This document shows positions 50,737 through 59,880 of a stretch of 64,000 nt of DNA, one piece after another. The translations under genes and the position numbers were made by a program. Origin of the DNA: Claveliimonas intestinigallinarum (GTDB taxonomy: Bacteria > Bacillota > Clostridia > Lachnospirales > Lachnospiraceae); the NCBI GenBank assembly GCA_019115145.1, contig DXED01000019.1:124001-188000 (forward strand), written 5' to 3'. The stretch's first letter is position 1; each line of letters begins with the position of its first letter. The notes under the pieces were generated by a model. The model saw only the letters and a list, made by a program, of their open reading frames with translations. It was not told the DNA's origin and made no database searches.

Positions 50737-53700
50737 CTATTCAAGCAATCCCTCCAGGGAAATTAACACTTTTTTCACGACTTCCAGAGCGTCCTCATCC
50801 TTCGCCCTCCGGCTGCCGCCCTTCTTCTCATAGACAAAGCTGGGGGGCTCCTCCGCCCGGAAGACCAGATCTCCCCTGTATGAGGAGAGCATATCCGGTA
50901 TTTTCAAAGGATTGACCCTGGCCTTCTCGTACATGGTAAATACATACTGGCTTCCCTTCTGCTCCACGGCCGTCACGTAGACCCTGTGGGCCCGGGCCTT
51001 GAGGCCCGCAATGTTCAGAAGCTGCTGAACCTTGCGTGGGATGTCCCCGAACCGGTCGATCAGCTCCTCCAGCATATCCTCCATCTCCTCCTCGTTCTCG
51101 ATGGCCGCGATCCGCTTGTACACGTCCAGCTTCTGGTACTCGTTGGGGATGTAGGTGTCCGGGATAAAGGCGTCCACGTTAAGGTCGATGGTGGTGGAGA
51201 AGGTCTCCTCTTCCTCCGTCTCTCCCTTAAGGTGCTTCACCGCCTCGTTCAGCATCTTGCAGTAGAGATCGTAGCCCACCGCCTCCATGTGTCCGTGCTG
51301 CTCAGCTCCCAGAAGATTGCCTGCGCCGCGGATCTCCAGATCCCTCATGGCGATCCGGAACCCGGATCCAAGGTCTGTGAACTCCCGGATAGCGGAGAGC
51401 CTTTTCTCCGCCACCTCCTTCAGAAGCTTATCCTTCCGGTAGAGAAGGAATGCGTAGGCCATGCGGCTGGACCTGCCCACCCGACCCCTAAGCTGGTAGA
51501 GCTGGGAGAGACCCAGCCGGTCCGCGTCGTGGATGATCATGGTGTTGGCGTTGGAGATGTCCAGCCCCGTCTCAATGATGGTGGTGGACACAAGGACGTC
51601 GATCTCCCGGTTGATAAAGGCGTACATGATCTTCTCCAGCTCATGCTCCCGCATCTGCCCGTGGGCAAAGGCCACCGTCACATCCGGCACCAGCCTCTGG
51701 ATCCGGGCCGTCACCTCGACGATGTCCTCCACCCGGTTGTAGACGTAGTACACCTGCCCCTGGCGGGCGCACTCCCGCTCGACGGCCTCCCGCACCATCT
51801 CATCGTTGTACTCCATAACATAGGTCTGGATGGGCATCCTCTCCTCCGGCGCCTCCTCCAGGACGCTCATGTCCCGGATGCCGATGAGGCTCATGTGGAG
51901 CGTCCTCGGGATAGGAGTGGCGGTCAGAGTCAGTACGTCGATATTTTCCTTCAGCTTTTTGATCTTCTCCTTGTGCTGCACGCCGAACCTCTGCTCCTCG
52001 TCGATGATGAGGAGCCCTAAGTCCTTGTATTTCAGGTCGTCGCTCAGGACCCGGTGGGTGCCGATGATGATGTCTACAAGCCCCCGCTTCGTGTCCTCAA
52101 TGGTCTTCTTCTGCTGGGCCGGAGTGCGGAAACGGCACATCAGATCCACCCGCACCGGGAACTCCTTCATCCTCTGGACAAAGGTGTTGTAGTGCTGCTG
52201 GGCCAGGATAGTGGTGGGAACCAGGTAGACCACCTGCTTGTTCTCCTGAACCGCCTTGAAGGCCGCCCGGATGGCGATCTCCGTCTTCCCGTAGCCCACG
52301 TCCCCGCAGATGAGCCGGTCCATGATCTTGGGGCTCTCCATATCATGCTTCACAGCCTCGATGGCCGCAAGCTGGTCCTCCGTCTCCTCAAAGGGGAACA
52401 TCTCCTCAAACTCCCGCTGCCAGACCGTGTCCGGGCCGTAGACATAGCCCTCCTGCTCCTGCCGGGCCGCATAGAGAGCCACCAGGTCCTTTGCGATCTC
52501 CCGGACCGCTCCCCGCACTCTCGTCCTGGTCTTTGTCCACTCCTGGGTCCCCAGCCGGTTCAGCTTCGGCTTCTTGGCGTCCGCATTGGCGTACTTCTGG
52601 ATCAGATCCAGCTGAGTGGCAGGGATGTAGAGGTTGCCCCCCTGGGCGTAGGAAATCTTCATGTAGTCCTTGGCCACCTTGTCCACCTCGATCTTCTCGA
52701 TGCCCTGGTAGATGCCGATGCCATGGTTTTCATGGACCACATAGTCTCCCACCTTCAGCTCGGAGAAGCTCTGGATCTTCCTGCCCTCGTAGGTGCGGCG
52801 TTTCTTTTTCTTCTTTACCTTCCCGAAAATGTCTGTCTCCGAGATGACCTCGAACTTCAGCAGAGGGTACTCGTACCCCTCCCCCACGTGGCCGTAGGCG
52901 GTCATGATCTGCCCCGGCTCCACCTCCCGGTCCATCTCGTCGCTGTAAAAGCTGCTCAGATTGTAGTCCCGCAGATCCTCCGCCAGGCGCTTTGCCCTGG
53001 TTCTTGAGCCGGACAGGAGGACTACCCTGTAGCCCTCTCTCTTCAGCCGCTTCAGATCCCGGGTGAGCATCTCAAAGCTGTTGTTGTAGGGGTTCACGCT
53101 CTTTGTCTCCAGGCTGTATTTTCCCCGAATCTTAAACTCCGGGCACCTGGTCTCCAGGGCGCACAGCCCCACACAGGGGTACTGGTTCATCTTCTTCGCG
53201 ATATCCGCCGGATGGTAGAGGATCATCTCCCCGTCGCTGACCTGGTAACCGCTCTCCATCCGCTTGGCCTGGGCCTCCACGAACTCGCTCTCCACCGCGT
53301 CCCCCTTCTCCAGGAGGCGCACCGGCTCATCCAGATAGAGAATGGTGTCCTCCCCGGGAAAATAGTCCAGAAAGGAGACTCTCTTTCCCTCCTTTTCCGC
53401 GTCCTCACAGGGATACACAAGAACCCGGTCCAGATTCTCCACAGACCGCTGGCTCTCCACGTCAAAGGTGCGCACAGAGTCCACCTCGTCTCCCCACAGC
53501 TCGATCCGCACAGGCAGCTCCTCGGTAATGGGAAAGATGTCCAGTATGCCACCCCGCACCGCGAACTGTCCCGGCCCCTCCACCTGGGCCTCCCTGTCAT
53601 ACCCGGCCTGCGCCAGACGCCTCTGCACCTGCTGAAAGTCAATGGCAGCCCCGTTCTCAATGGCTATGGCCTGATCCCGCACGGCCCCCGGGAGAGGCAG

Positions 53701-54075
53701 GGCGTCCATGAGGGCGTCAAAGCTCAGCACTACCGTGATCCTCTCCTGCTCCAGCACAGCCTGGATGACGGACATCCGCTGGCTCATCAGCTCCTTGCTG
53801 CGGATATCCGCCTGGTAAAAGAGGAAATCCTTGGCCGGATAGAACCGGACATCGCTGTCAAGAAAGCGGTATTCCTCATACATCTGCCTGGCCTTCGACT
53901 CGCTGGCGCAGACGATGACGCGCCTTCCCGCCTCGCCGGAGAGGGCGTAGACAAGATGGGTCTTCTGTGAGCGGACACAGCCCGACACCTGCAGGACTCC
54001 CTTTCCCTTTTTCTGCTCTTTTTTTATCTCCTCAAATTCCGCAAGCTCCTCAAGCGGCATTGTCAGCGCTCTCAT
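50737..54075 (-). CDS. mfd: Transcription-repair coupling factor
   Basis: A 1112-residue Mfd. The N-terminal UvrB-like part (to about 340) includes RGGILDIFPITEELPVRIELWGDEVDS; the RNA polymerase interaction domain lies near 440-520 (LKVGDYVVHENHGIGIYQGI). The translocase has Walker A GDVGYGKTEIA, IDEEQRFGV and TATPIPRTL, and the TRCF domain is at the C-terminus. It removes stalled polymerase and recruits UvrA. It starts four bases after pth. Confidence 0.97.
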   Translation of the reverse strand: MRALTMPLEELAEFEEIKKEQKKGKGVLQVSGCVRSQKTHLVYALSGEAGRRVIVCASESKARQMYEEYRFLDSDVRFYPAKDFLFYQADIRSKELMSQRMSVIQAVLEQERITVVLSFDALMDALPLPGAVRDQAIAIENGAAIDFQQVQRRLAQAGYDREAQVEGPGQFAVRGGILDIFPITEELPVRIELWGDEVDSVRTFDVESQRSVENLDRVLVYPCEDAEKEGKRVSFLDYFPGEDTILYLDEPVRLLEKGDAVESEFVEAQAKRMESGYQVSDGEMILYHPADIAKKMNQYPCVGLCALETRCPEFKIRGKYSLETKSVNPYNNSFEMLTRDLKRLKREGYRVVLLSGSRTRAKRLAEDLRDYNLSSFYSDEMDREVEPGQIMTAYGHVGEGYEYPLLKFEVISETDIFGKVKKKKKRRTYEGRKIQSFSELKVGDYVVHENHGIGIYQGIEKIEVDKVAKDYMKISYAQGGNLYIPATQLDLIQKYANADAKKPKLNRLGTQEWTKTRTRVRGAVREIAKDLVALYAARQEQEGYVYGPDTVWQREFEEMFPFEETEDQLAAIEAVKHDMESPKIMDRLICGDVGYGKTEIAIRAAFKAVQENKQVVYLVPTTILAQQHYNTFVQRMKEFPVRVDLMCRFRTPAQQKKTIEDTKRGLVDIIIGTHRVLSDDLKYKDLGLLIIDEEQRFGVQHKEKIKKLKENIDVLTLTATPIPRTLHMSLIGIRDMSVLEEAPEERMPIQTYVMEYNDEMVREAVERECARQGQVYYVYNRVEDIVEVTARIQRLVPDVTVAFAHGQMREHELEKIMYAFINREIDVLVSTTIIETGLDISNANTMIIHDADRLGLSQLYQLRGRVGRSSRMAYAFLLYRKDKLLKEVAEKRLSAIREFTDLGSGFRIAMRDLEIRGAGNLLGAEQHGHMEAVGYDLYCKMLNEAVKHLKGETEEEETFSTTIDLNVDAFIPDTYIPNEYQKLDVYKRIAAIENEEEMEDMLEELIDRFGDIPRKVQQLLNIAGLKARAHRVYVTAVEQKGSQYVFTMYEKARVNPLKIPDMLSSYRGDLVFRAEEPPSFVYEKKGGSRRAKDEDALEVVKKVLISLEGLLE

Positions 54076-54079
54076 ATCC

Positions 54080-54664
54080 CTACAGCTCCTTTGGTCTCAC
54101 TTTCCGGTTGTACTCGTTCATGGCCTCGTCCACCCGGTCTGTCACCATGTACTTTACCGCCTCTGCGGCATGGCGGTAGCCCTCCGCCATCTGCTCTCTT
54201 TCCTCTCTGGAGAAATGCCCCAGCACATAGTCCGCCAGATCGTACTGCCTGGGCTTCTGGCCCACCCCCACTTTGACCCGGGGAAACACCTCCGTGCCCA
54301 GGTGGGCGATGATGCTTTTTATTCCGTTGTGGCCGCCGGCGCTGCCCTTCTTCCGGATCCGGATCTGACCGGGATCCAAGCTCACGTCGTCGTAGATGAC
54401 GATGAGCTCCGACTCCTCGTCCACCTTGTAGTAGTCCACAAGTCCCCGGATGCTCTCCCCGCTCAGGTTCATGTAGGTCTGGGGCTTGGCCAGGATCACC
54501 TTCTGCCCCTCTATGATGCCCTTTCCGATGAGGGCCCTGTTTTTCCGATAATCCACGGAGATATTATACGCTTCCGCCAGCACATCTATGACATCAAACC
54601 CGGCATTATGCCTTGTCCCCTCATAGGGCTGCCCCGGATTTCCAAGTCCAGCTATGATATACAT
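54080..54664 (-). CDS. pth: Peptidyl-tRNA hydrolase
   Basis: A 194-residue Pth. GLGNPGQPYEGTRHNAGFD (residues 6-24) contains the catalytic His, with KPQTYMNLSGESI near 60 and RKKGSAGGHNGIKSII near 103. It recycles peptidyl-tRNAs. First gene of pth-mfd-prsA, divergent from the small membrane-anchored gene at 54810. Confidence 0.97.
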   Translation of the reverse strand: MYIIAGLGNPGQPYEGTRHNAGFDVIDVLAEAYNISVDYRKNRALIGKGIIEGQKVILAKPQTYMNLSGESIRGLVDYYKVDEESELIVIYDDVSLDPGQIRIRKKGSAGGHNGIKSIIAHLGTEVFPRVKVGVGQKPRQYDLADYVLGHFSREEREQMAEGYRHAAEAVKYMVTDRVDEAMNEYNRKVRPKEL

Positions 54665-54809
54665 TGTCTTCCACCTTTCCTTTCACACTCCCTCCATTCT
54701 ACAGGAAGAAGGGCTGTTTGTCACGCAAAAGCCGGGAATATTTTCCCGGTTCCCGGCATACGTTTATAGAGAATAAAAATACTGCCATAATGGTACAGGA
54801 GGGCTTTTT

Positions 54810-55238
54810 ATGAGTTCCAGAACAAAAATCGTGGTGCTCCACATGAAGGAGATCATCTATACCGTCATTTTCGCCGTGCTGGCCATTCTTCTGATCCTGC
54901 TGCTCGTCTTCATGTTCTTCCCCGGAGACAAAAAAGAGAGCGGCTCGTCAGGCAAATACAAAGCCGGCGTCTACACCTCCTCCCTTACCTTAAACAATAC
55001 AGACCTGGAAGTGGAGGTCTCGGTGGACGACTCGGGGATCAGCTCCATCCGCTTCACCAACATGGACGAGACGACGGCGGCCATGCTCCCCTTAGCCCAG
55101 CCGGCCATGGAGGACATTGCGGAGCAGATCTGCCAGTCCCAGTCTCTTGACAACCTGGAATTTTCCGCTGACTCGGCCTACACCTCCCAGGTCATCGTGG
55201 ACGCTGTCAGGGAAGCCCTGAAAAAGGCAGAAAAATAG
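54810..55238 (+). CDS. Membrane-anchored small extracytoplasmic protein, unknown
   Basis: A 142-residue protein. A strong hydrophobic anchor lies at about residues 14-38, then a short Lys/Ser linker and an exported domain beginning YKAGVYTSSLTLNNTDLEVEVSVDDSGISSI. This resembles part of an FMN-binding-type domain (GxYxG...VxVxxxxI), but the Thr motif is not clear. Start ATG follows CAGGAGGG. It is a single gene with its own terminator. Function unknown. Confidence 0.75.
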   Translation: MSSRTKIVVLHMKEIIYTVIFAVLAILLILLLVFMFFPGDKKESGSSGKYKAGVYTSSLTLNNTDLEVEVSVDDSGISSIRFTNMDETTAAMLPLAQPAMEDIAEQICQSQSLDNLEFSADSAYTSQVIVDAVREALKKAEK

Positions 55239-55267
55239 AGGAGCCGCCCACGCCGGGCGGCTCCTTT
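55238..55267 (+). terminator. Terminator of the small membrane-anchored gene
   Basis: GGAGCCGCCC and GGGCGGCTCC form a 10-bp stem, followed by TTTCT. The T run is short. Confidence 0.65.
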
Positions 55268-55301
55268 CTCGCCGGGCCCTCCCCATGCAGGGCCCCTCCT
55301 C

Positions 55302-55565
55302 CTATCCTTCCACGATCAGATATTTGCCGCTTGGCAGGGCAAAGACCTCCGAGGCCTCCTCCAGCTCCTCGAGGGACATGCCGTCCACGTCCACACCCTC
55401 CTCCTGGAAGTAGTTTGCCACCTCCTGGATGCTGTCCACCACAACGGCCATACAGTCCTCCAGGAAAGCCTCCGCCTCCTCTAAGGTCCCGGCCACCGGC
55501 TCGTCGAACAGCTGTCCCTGCTTGTCAAGGAACACCTGCAGACATTCTTCATCATACTCATACAT
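55302..55565 (-). CDS. Small acidic protein, unknown function
   Basis: An 87-residue, strongly acidic protein (over 20 Glu/Asp) starting MYEYDEECLQVFL. GGGAGG eight bases before the ATG supports translation. Similar small acidic proteins occur in Lachnospiraceae and are sometimes labelled glyoxalase, but no metal or catalytic motif is seen. It follows the HAD gene by about 140 bases. Confidence 0.68.
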   Translation of the reverse strand: MYEYDEECLQVFLDKQGQLFDEPVAGTLEEAEAFLEDCMAVVVDSIQEVANYFQEEGVDVDGMSLEELEEASEVFALPSGKYLIVEG

Positions 55566-55675
55566 ACGTTTTTCCTCCCTTCTTTCTTTTCCTTTCTATA
55601 TCCCGTATGCTCTCATTGTCCTTTTGCTTCTTTCTCTATGCCGCAGCTTCCCGCCATACGCAGTCCCGGCCAGCC

Positions 55676-55719
55676 GCGGCTTCGCTTTATCTGCGGCTTC
55701 GCTTTATCCGCGGCTTCGC
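55676..55719. repeat. 17-bp tandem repeat at the 3' end of the HAD gene
   Basis: GCGGCTTCGCTTTATC occurs at 55676-55691 and 55693-55708, and GCGGCTTCGC again at 55710-55719, giving a 17-base period over 2.6 copies. It spans the stop codon (55704-55706) and last codons of the HAD gene. Confidence 0.88.
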
Positions 55720-56363
55720 AGAAAATCCACCAGCTCTCCCGGATGGTCGATGAGCACGGCGGCCCCGGCCTCCTCAAGGACCTGTCTGCTGCGAAATCCC
55801 CATGTGACGGCCAGCTCCGTCACGCCGGCTGCCCTGGCGGTGGCCACATCCACCTCCGAGTCTCCCACGTAGACGCAGTCCTCCTTTTTGACGCCCATCT
55901 TATCCAGCAGGTACAAAACCCCGGCCGGATCCGGCTTCCTCGGCAGCTCCTCGCTCTGCCCCTGCACAAAGTCAAAGACTCCCTCTCCAAAGATCTGTCT
56001 CACCACATCCACGGCCTGCCCGTGGGGCTTGTTGGACAGCACCGCCAGTCGGATGCCCATGGCCCTCAGATCCCCCAGCATCTCTGTGATCCCGTCGTAG
56101 GGTGTTACATGATATGTACAGTTGTCATGGAATATTCTGCCGTAGACCTTAAGTCCCTCCTCCAGGCGGCTCAGGTTCTCGTCCCCGCAGGCCCTCAGCG
56201 TCCTCTCGATCAGCTTTCTGGCGCCTTCTCCCACAAATCTTCTGCACTGGTCCATCGTGATGGATGGAAGGCCCATCTCTTTCATAGTCAGGTTTACAGA
56301 ATAGGTCAGTGACTCCAATGTATTCGTCAATGTTCCGTCCAGATCAAATATACAGCCTCTCAT
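55704..56363 (-). CDS. HAD-superfamily phosphatase (phosphoglycolate phosphatase-like)
   Basis: A 219-residue HAD hydrolase. Motif I is FDLDGTLTNT (residues 5-14, nucleophile Asp), a helical cap follows, motif II is LAVLSNKPHG (near 110), and motifs III-IV are in PRKPDPAG and VYVGDSEVDVATARAAG (near 165). Substrate could be phosphoglycolate, pyrophosphate or another small phosphoester. The ATG at 56363 follows AAAGGAG. The end lies in a short tandem repeat. Confidence 0.88.
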   Translation of the reverse strand: MRGCIFDLDGTLTNTLESLTYSVNLTMKEMGLPSITMDQCRRFVGEGARKLIERTLRACGDENLSRLEEGLKVYGRIFHDNCTYHVTPYDGITEMLGDLRAMGIRLAVLSNKPHGQAVDVVRQIFGEGVFDFVQGQSEELPRKPDPAGVLYLLDKMGVKKEDCVYVGDSEVDVATARAAGVTELAVTWGFRSRQVLEEAGAAVLIDHPGELVDFLRSRG

Positions 56364-56493
56364 AATACACGGCACTCCTTTTCCTCTTTCTTCTCCCCTA
56401 TCATAGTATGAAGCGGCCGAAATTTCAACGGGTATTTGCATATCCTGCCGTTTTCCTGTTGTTTTCGCCGCTTCTTTTTGTCTCCTTTTTTCG

Positions 56494-57276
56494 TCAGCCG
56501 TTCAGATACTGCCGCATGACCCTCAGGGCGTGCTTTTCCAGCCGGCTCACCTGGGCCTGGGAGATCTCTATCTCCTCCGCCACCTCCATCTGGGTCTTTC
56601 CCTCAAAAAACCGGAGCCTTATGATGTACTGCTCCCGGTCGCTCAAGTGCTCCATGGCCGCCTCCAGGGACAGATCCTCGATCCACTTCTCCTCCCGGTT
56701 CTTCTTGTCGCTGATCTGATCCATCACGTAGAGGGCGTCCCCGCCGTCGCTGTACACCGGCTCCTGCAGGCTCACCGGGGCCTGTATGGCGTCCAGGGCA
56801 AAGACGATGTCCTCCCCCGAGATGCCGATCTCCTCCGCGATCTCCTGGACCGTGGGCTCTTTTAAGTGCTGCTTCATGTAGCTCTCCCTGGCGTAGATCG
56901 CCTTGTAGGCTGTATCCCGCAGGGAGCGGCTCACCCGGATGGAATTGTTGTCCCTCATGTAGCGCCGGATCTCCCCGATGATCATGGGGACCGCGTAGGT
57001 GGAGAATTTCACATCCAGCTCCGTATTAAAATTGTTGACCGCCTTGATCAGCCCGATGCAGCCGATCTGAAACAGGTCGTCGGGATTTTCATTGCTGGAG
57101 GAGAAGCGCTTTATGACGCTCAGCACCAGCCGCAGGTTTCCCTTGATGTACCGGTCCTTCGCCTCCTCGTCCCCCTCCTTGATGCGGGCCAGCAGCTCCT
57201 CCTTTTCCTCCTCTGTAAGAAGCGGGAGCTTTGACGTGTTCACCCCGCAGATCTCAACCTTCCCCTGTGCCATCAT
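56494..57276 (-). CDS. sigG: Sporulation sigma factor SigG
   Basis: A 260-residue sigma-70-family factor for the forespore. The N-terminal KVEICGVNTSKLPLL is the anti-sigma-binding segment seen in SigG; region 2 has DLFQIGCIGLIKAVNNFNTE and region 4 ends QAQVSRLEKHALRVM. ATG 57276 follows AGGAGG by seven bases, giving the standard length. Unlike in many Firmicutes, sigE and sigG are separated here by a beta-CASP nuclease gene. Confidence 0.95.
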   Translation of the reverse strand: MMAQGKVEICGVNTSKLPLLTEEEKEELLARIKEGDEEAKDRYIKGNLRLVLSVIKRFSSSNENPDDLFQIGCIGLIKAVNNFNTELDVKFSTYAVPMIIGEIRRYMRDNNSIRVSRSLRDTAYKAIYARESYMKQHLKEPTVQEIAEEIGISGEDIVFALDAIQAPVSLQEPVYSDGGDALYVMDQISDKKNREEKWIEDLSLEAAMEHLSDREQYIIRLRFFEGKTQMEVAEEIEISQAQVSRLEKHALRVMRQYLNG

Positions 57277-57369
57277 CTTCAAACCTCCTTGTTCTCCGTC
57301 GTCATCTGATCTCGTACAGTATTGATTTTTCTCAATCAGGCCCGGGCTTATACCGGCCCAGGGGAAAAT

Positions 57370-57407
57370 AAAAAAAGTTTTAGCCCTTGACAAAGGGCCA
57401 AAACTTT
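57370..57407 (-). terminator. Terminator of the beta-CASP nuclease gene
   Basis: AAAGTTTTGGCCCTT and AAGGGCTAAAACTTT form a 15-bp stem (one mismatch) on the minus strand, followed by a T run. It separates the spoIIGA-sigE-nuclease unit from sigG. Confidence 0.85.
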
Positions 57408-57458
57408 ACATGTCTTTCTTCACTTTTTCTCTCTTCTTATGTGACCTTTTTTGACAGA

Positions 57459-59066
57459 TCACCTGTCCCACTTGTCCGCCAGATTCTGGATCTGGGTCTC
57501 GAATTTTGCCAGGTCCTTGTTGGAGAGTCCTTCGTTTTTCACGACCACCTCCATGAGGCGTCTGGCCGCTGCCACCACTCTCTCAAAGGCCGCTCTCGCC
57601 CTCGCCTTGGCAGGCTTCTCGGCCGCCTTCCTGGGGATCCGCACCCCCTCCGACAGGATCTGTCCCGTGGCCAGGTCCATGCAGCCGCCGGAGAAGGGAG
57701 CAAAGGCAGGGCAGCCGATCCTCTCCTCCACAGTCCGGGCAAAGCTCTCCGTCACAGTGTCCTCCCCGTGGACCACGATGACCCGGTCCGGCTTCTTCTC
57801 AAAGCCCTCCAGCCAGGCCAGCAGACCGTTCATGTCCGCATGGCCGCTGATGCCCTTGATGGACTCGATCCGGGCGTTGACTGAGATGGTCTCCCCGAAG
57901 AGCTTCACCACCTGGGCACCCTCCAGAAGCTTCCTTCCCAGAGTCCCCACCGCCTGGTAGCCCACAAAGCAGATGGTGCACTCGCTGCGCCACAGATTGT
58001 GCTTCAGATGGTGGCGGATCCGGCCCGCCTCGCACATGCCGGAGGCGGAGATGATGACCTTGGGCCGGTCGTCCAGATTGATCTGCTTGGACTCCTCCGT
58101 GGTGATGCTTGTCTTCAGCCCAGGGAAAACGAGCGGGTTGATGCCCTGCTCCACAAGAGCCATGGCCTCCTCGTCAAAGCAGGAACGGACATTCTTATTG
58201 AAGACCGTAGTGGCCTCGATGGCCAGAGGACTGTCCACATAGACCTCAAAGGAGGGGTATTCGGGCAGGAGATTTTTCTCCTTGATCTCCCGGATAAAGT
58301 AGAGCAGCTCCTGGGTCCTGCCCACGGCGAAGGAGGGGATAACCACATTGCCGCCCCGGTCAAAGGTCTCCCGCAGGATCCGGGTAAACTCACCCACATA
58401 GTCCGGGATCTCATCCCCGTGGAGCCTGTCTCCGTAGGTGGACTCTATGACCACGTAGTCCGCCTCCCTCACAGGCTGGGGATCCCGGATGATGGGCTGG
58501 TTTATATTTCCCACATCCCCGGAGAACACCACCTTCTTTGTCACGTCCCCCTCCGTCACCCACACCTCGATGCTGGCGGAGCCAAGGAGATGGCCCATGT
58601 CGTTAAACCGGACACGGATCCCGGGACACAGGTCGATGGTCTGTCCGTAGTCGCAGGGGGCGAAGAGCTGGATGGCCGCGTCCGCGTCCGCCATGGTGTA
58701 CACCGGCTCGTACAGCTCTCCTCCGCTGCGGCGGGCCTTCCGGTTTCTCCACTGGGCCTCAAACTCCTGGATGTGGGCGCTGTCTCGCAGCATGATGCTG
58801 CACAGGTCCGAGGTGGCAAAGGTGGTGACCACCTCGCCTGAAAATCCCTGTTTGCACAGGAGCGGGATGTTTCCCGAGTGGTCGATGTGGGCGTGGGTCA
58901 GAAGCACGTAGTCGATCTCCCCCGCCGTCACCGGCAGCTTCTGGTTCTCATACAGATCCGGCCCCTGCTCCATTCCACAGTCGATGAGAACCCGTTTCCC
59001 GCAGGCTTCCAGAAGATGACAGCTGCCTGTCACCTCGTGGGCCGCGCCGATAAAAGTAAGCTTCAT
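57459..59066 (-). CDS. MBL-fold beta-CASP RNA/DNA-processing nuclease
   Basis: A 535-residue protein. Metallo-beta-lactamase motif LTHAHIDHSGNIPLL (near 55-69), DMGHLLGSASIEVW and VFSGDVGN are followed by a beta-CASP region (from about 190) and the RMMBL motif with SASGMCEAGRIRHHL and ISGHADMNGLLAWL, ending VHGEDTVTES. Relatives (CPSF-73/YSH1-like) process RNA ends. A Lys/Arg/Ala-rich C-terminal extension of about 70 residues is unusual. The ATG at 59066 is preferred to a TTG upstream. It lies between sigE and sigG. Confidence 0.9.
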   Translation of the reverse strand: MKLTFIGAAHEVTGSCHLLEACGKRVLIDCGMEQGPDLYENQKLPVTAGEIDYVLLTHAHIDHSGNIPLLCKQGFSGEVVTTFATSDLCSIMLRDSAHIQEFEAQWRNRKARRSGGELYEPVYTMADADAAIQLFAPCDYGQTIDLCPGIRVRFNDMGHLLGSASIEVWVTEGDVTKKVVFSGDVGNINQPIIRDPQPVREADYVVIESTYGDRLHGDEIPDYVGEFTRILRETFDRGGNVVIPSFAVGRTQELLYFIREIKEKNLLPEYPSFEVYVDSPLAIEATTVFNKNVRSCFDEEAMALVEQGINPLVFPGLKTSITTEESKQINLDDRPKVIISASGMCEAGRIRHHLKHNLWRSECTICFVGYQAVGTLGRKLLEGAQVVKLFGETISVNARIESIKGISGHADMNGLLAWLEGFEKKPDRVIVVHGEDTVTESFARTVEERIGCPAFAPFSGGCMDLATGQILSEGVRIPRKAAEKPAKARARAAFERVVAAARRLMEVVVKNEGLSNKDLAKFETQIQNLADKWDR

Positions 59067-59116
59067 ATACCTCAACCCCTTTTTGTTTTTATTGTATCAT
59101 TTTACCCGGGCCGTGG

Positions 59117-59857
59117 CTATGAATATTTTACCATTTCCCTCTTCAGCCGCTGCATGATCTTCTTCTCCAGCCGGGAGATGTAGGACTGGGAGATGCCCAG
59201 CACATCCGCCACCTCCTTCTGTGTCTTCTCCTCTCCGCCGGGCACTCCCAGGCCGAACCGGAGGCGCACGATAGTCTGCTCCCTGCTGGTGAGCCTCTCC
59301 AGGGCCTTCCCCAGCACCTTCCGCTCCGCCTCCTGCTCCAGGTCCCGGTAGATGGTATCCTCCTCCGTACCAAGGATATCCGACAGGAGCAGCTCATTGC
59401 CGTCCCAGTCCACATTGAGAGGCTCGTCGATGGACACCTCCATCCTTGTCTTGTTGTTCCTGCGCAGGTACATGAGAATTTCATTTTCAATGCACCGGGA
59501 GGCGTAGGTGGCCAGCTTGATCTTTTTCTTCGGGTCGTAGGTGTTGATGGCCTTGATGAGGCCGATGGTGCCGATGGAGATCAGATCCTCCACCCCCACG
59601 CCCGTGTTGTCAAATTTCTTTGCTATGTACACCACCAGCCGGAGGTTGTGCTCGATGAGCAGCTTCCTGGCCGCCTTGTCCTCCTCCGTCCCCAGCCTTC
59701 CGATGGCATCGGCCTCCTCCTCGGCCTCCAGGGGCGCCGGGAGGATGTCTGAGCCGCCGATATAGTGCACGTCCCCCCTCTCCGGGAAAAGCAAAGTCCT
59801 GAAATTCGGTATCACCTTGAGTTTAAATTGATTTGGCACCGCTACTTTTATCATCAT
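59117..59857 (-). CDS. sigE: Sporulation sigma factor SigE (precursor)
   Basis: A 246-residue mother-cell sigma factor. The first 30 or so residues are the pro-sequence removed by SpoIIGA, followed by HYIGGSDILPAPL. Region 2 has DLISIGTIGLIKAINTYDP, and region 4 has GISQSYISRLEKKIMQRL. It lies 23 bases after spoIIGA, the standard pair. Start at the first of two adjacent ATGs, after GGAGG. Confidence 0.96.
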   Translation of the reverse strand: MMIKVAVPNQFKLKVIPNFRTLLFPERGDVHYIGGSDILPAPLEAEEEADAIGRLGTEEDKAARKLLIEHNLRLVVYIAKKFDNTGVGVEDLISIGTIGLIKAINTYDPKKKIKLATYASRCIENEILMYLRRNNKTRMEVSIDEPLNVDWDGNELLLSDILGTEEDTIYRDLEQEAERKVLGKALERLTSREQTIVRLRFGLGVPGGEEKTQKEVADVLGISQSYISRLEKKIMQRLKREMVKYS

Positions 59858-59880
59858 GTCTTTCTATCCTCCAATCTATG

